Source: a bacterium UBP15_UBA6099 (GTDB lineage Bacteria > UBP15 > UBA6099). From it: DNA of 16,831 nt. The notes below the pieces were generated by a model that did no database searches, had not been told where the DNA came from, and saw only the letters and a list, made by a program, of their open reading frames with translations. Positions 15,978-16,831 of this stretch are shown one piece after another. The position numbers were made by a program, and so were the translations under genes. The stretch lies in contig DIWT01000008.1 in NCBI GenBank assembly GCA_002435745.1, forward strand, positions 1-16,831, written 5' to 3'. Within the stretch, counting starts at the first letter, position 1; each line of letters starts with the position of its first letter.

Positions 15978-16687
15978 TTCCCAAAGAGGAAAGCCGCCAT
16001 CCGAAAAACATGCTCCTCAAGGTGCTGGCCTCTTTCAGGTACGCCTTCTCCGGCCTTTTCCACGTCCTGCTCACTCAGCGCAACATGCGCTTCCACTTCT
16101 GCATGGCCGTCTGGGTCATGTGCTTCGCCATCGTGCTCGACCTCACCGGATTCCAGAAAGCCTACCTATTTATGGTTATAACGTTCGTCTTTTCGATGGA
16201 GGTGATAAACACCTGCATAGAGGCGCTCGTGGACCTGCTCAGCCCCGGCTATAACGCCAGCGCGAAACTCGCAAAGGACACCGCCGCCGCCGCCGTTCTG
16301 GTCGTCAGCATCGGCTCCCTCATGTCCGCCGGATACCTCATGCTCCCGCCTTTCTTCGAGTCTTTTTCCAGCGCGGCGTGGCTGAAAAGCCACATGAGGG
16401 ATCTGATCGCCGTCGCCGTCATTGTGGCCTCGGTTCTGGTTTTCTGGGGCACTCAGGTAATCCGCCTCCCGATGATTCCCCTCATGCTCGCGGTCGGCGG
16501 CGCGGCCTCTTTCTCCATCTGCCTCCTGTGCCGCGTTGGCAACGACCTCATCTCTTTCGTCGCCATCCAGTTCTTTTCCATACTGCTTTTCCACTCCCTC
16601 GGCAGGAAGCACGACTCCGTCTGGCCGCCCATAATCAGTCACGCCTTGGGCGCCATCGTTTACGTCTTCGTCGCCTCAATGTTATAA
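15974..16687 (+). CDS. dgkA: Diacylglycerol/undecaprenol kinase with extra C-terminal membrane domain
   Basis: The first 125 residues are a prokaryotic DgkA-type lipid kinase that phosphorylates diacylglycerol or undecaprenol in the inner membrane. Seen there: SFRYAFSGL, ERN-like TQRN, the signature MEVINTCIEALVD (Glu76, Asn79, Glu83) and LAKDTAAAAV. Typical enzymes are about 120-140 residues; this one has 237. The extra part (about 140-237) has about four hydrophobic helices. Its position after the kinase and a few residues (GGAASFS near 175, SVW near 215, ALGAIV near 224) recall the PAP2 phosphatase domain of DgkA-PAP2 fusions. However, the catalytic PSGH and SR-x5-H motifs are not present, so it would be inactive as PAP2 or is something else. 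The start overlaps the ybeY stop; ybeY-dgkA is a conserved pair. It is the last gene before the terminal hairpin. Confidence 0.85.
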   Translation: MIPKEESRHPKNMLLKVLASFRYAFSGLFHVLLTQRNMRFHFCMAVWVMCFAIVLDLTGFQKAYLFMVITFVFSMEVINTCIEALVDLLSPGYNASAKLAKDTAAAAVLVVSIGSLMSAGYLMLPPFFESFSSAAWLKSHMRDLIAVAVIVASVLVFWGTQVIRLPMIPLMLAVGGAASFSICLLCRVGNDLISFVAIQFFSILLFHSLGRKHDSVWPPIISHALGAIVYVFVASML

Positions 16688-16689
16688 TT

Positions 16690-16728
16690 ATTCAATTGAT
16701 TTTGCGATTCAGGAAAAGCCGATTGAAT
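16690..16728. repeat. Imperfect inverted repeat, probably a decayed copy of the terminal hairpin element
   Basis: ATTCAATTG (16690-16698) can pair with CGATTGAAT (16720-16728, one G-U). Inside are GATTTTG and TTCAGGAAAA, which match parts of the larger hairpin downstream (GATTTTG at 16768 and TTCAGCAAAA at 16787) with about 10 nt missing between them. GCCGAT occurs at 16718, 16735 and 16765. This suggests a second, degraded copy of one repeat; I infer this from a by-eye alignment. Confidence 0.35.
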
Positions 16729-16757
16729 TGCGTTGCCGATGGGCGTTGTTTCGGAGT

Positions 16758-16817
16758 AAAAAAAGCCGATTTTGAAATGAACGAAGTTCAGCAAAATCGG
16801 CGACCAAGAGTTTTTTT
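16758..16817. terminator. Long hairpin flanked by A7 and T7, likely (bidirectional) terminator
   Basis: GCCGATTTTG (16765-16774) and CAAAATCGGC (16792-16801) form a perfect 10-bp stem. Inside it TGAAC-GAA-GTTCA (16778-16790) makes a further 5-bp stem. A run of seven A precedes the structure directly (16758-16764) and seven T follow nine bases after it (16811-16817). On the - strand this is a textbook intrinsic terminator (stem directly followed by U7), fitting a convergent gene beyond the window. On the + strand the U-run is displaced but could still end the dgkA operon. Apart from this and the decayed copy, the 144 nt after dgkA show nothing else. Confidence 0.65.
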
Positions 16818-16831
16818 CGGAAGGGGCGCGG

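Overview
This GC-rich bacterial chromosomal window is almost fully coding, with twelve genes all on the + strand. It contains no tRNA, rRNA, CRISPR array, insertion sequence or phage gene that I can see. The genes are conserved housekeeping genes. Their order (glyS, dnaG, rpoD; hrcA, dnaJ, rsmE; phoH, HD-hydrolase, ybeY, dgkA) resembles blocks known from Firmicutes and several other non-proteobacterial phyla. The short primary sigma factor without a long insert between regions 1.2 and 2.1, HrcA, and a PgpH-type c-di-AMP phosphodiesterase also argue against Proteobacteria. I cannot name the phylum from this sequence alone; an uncultured lineage is likely.

Layout. Block 1 (about 46-9337) starts at a good sigma-70-type promoter (TTGAGT-17-TAAAAT). 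It runs mazG, ppdK, glyS, dnaG, rpoD, leuB: nucleotide clean-up, a divergent pyruvate phosphate dikinase, the beta subunit of glycyl-tRNA synthetase, DNA primase, the primary sigma factor and an isopropylmalate dehydrogenase. Block 2 (about 9410-16687) starts at an extended -10 promoter (TGTTATAAT). It runs hrcA, dnaJ, rsmE, phoH, pgpH, ybeY, dgkA: heat-shock control and chaperone, then a late 30S/16S rRNA maturation group (RsmE, PhoH, YbeY) with c-di-AMP breakdown and a lipid kinase. Several junctions are tightly coupled: ATGA overlaps at mazG/ppdK and ybeY/dgkA, a TTGA overlap at phoH/pgpH, and TGA directly followed by TTG at rsmE/phoH. The window ends in a long hairpin flanked by A7 and T7 tracts, with what looks like a decayed copy just before it.

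No gene here forms an obviously new system. The points most worth checking are: a PpdK with the catalytic Cys replaced by Ser and an altered phosphohistidine loop; a primary sigma factor with GDIIRK in place of the near-invariant ARTIRI after region 2.4; partners missing from their usual places (no glyQ before glyS, no grpE/dnaK between hrcA and dnaJ, no CIRCE before hrcA); a DgkA fused to what may be a degenerate PAP2 domain; paired hairpins between dnaG and rpoD; the terminal hairpin repeat; and a shift from G-rich to C-rich coding strand along genes of unchanged orientation.
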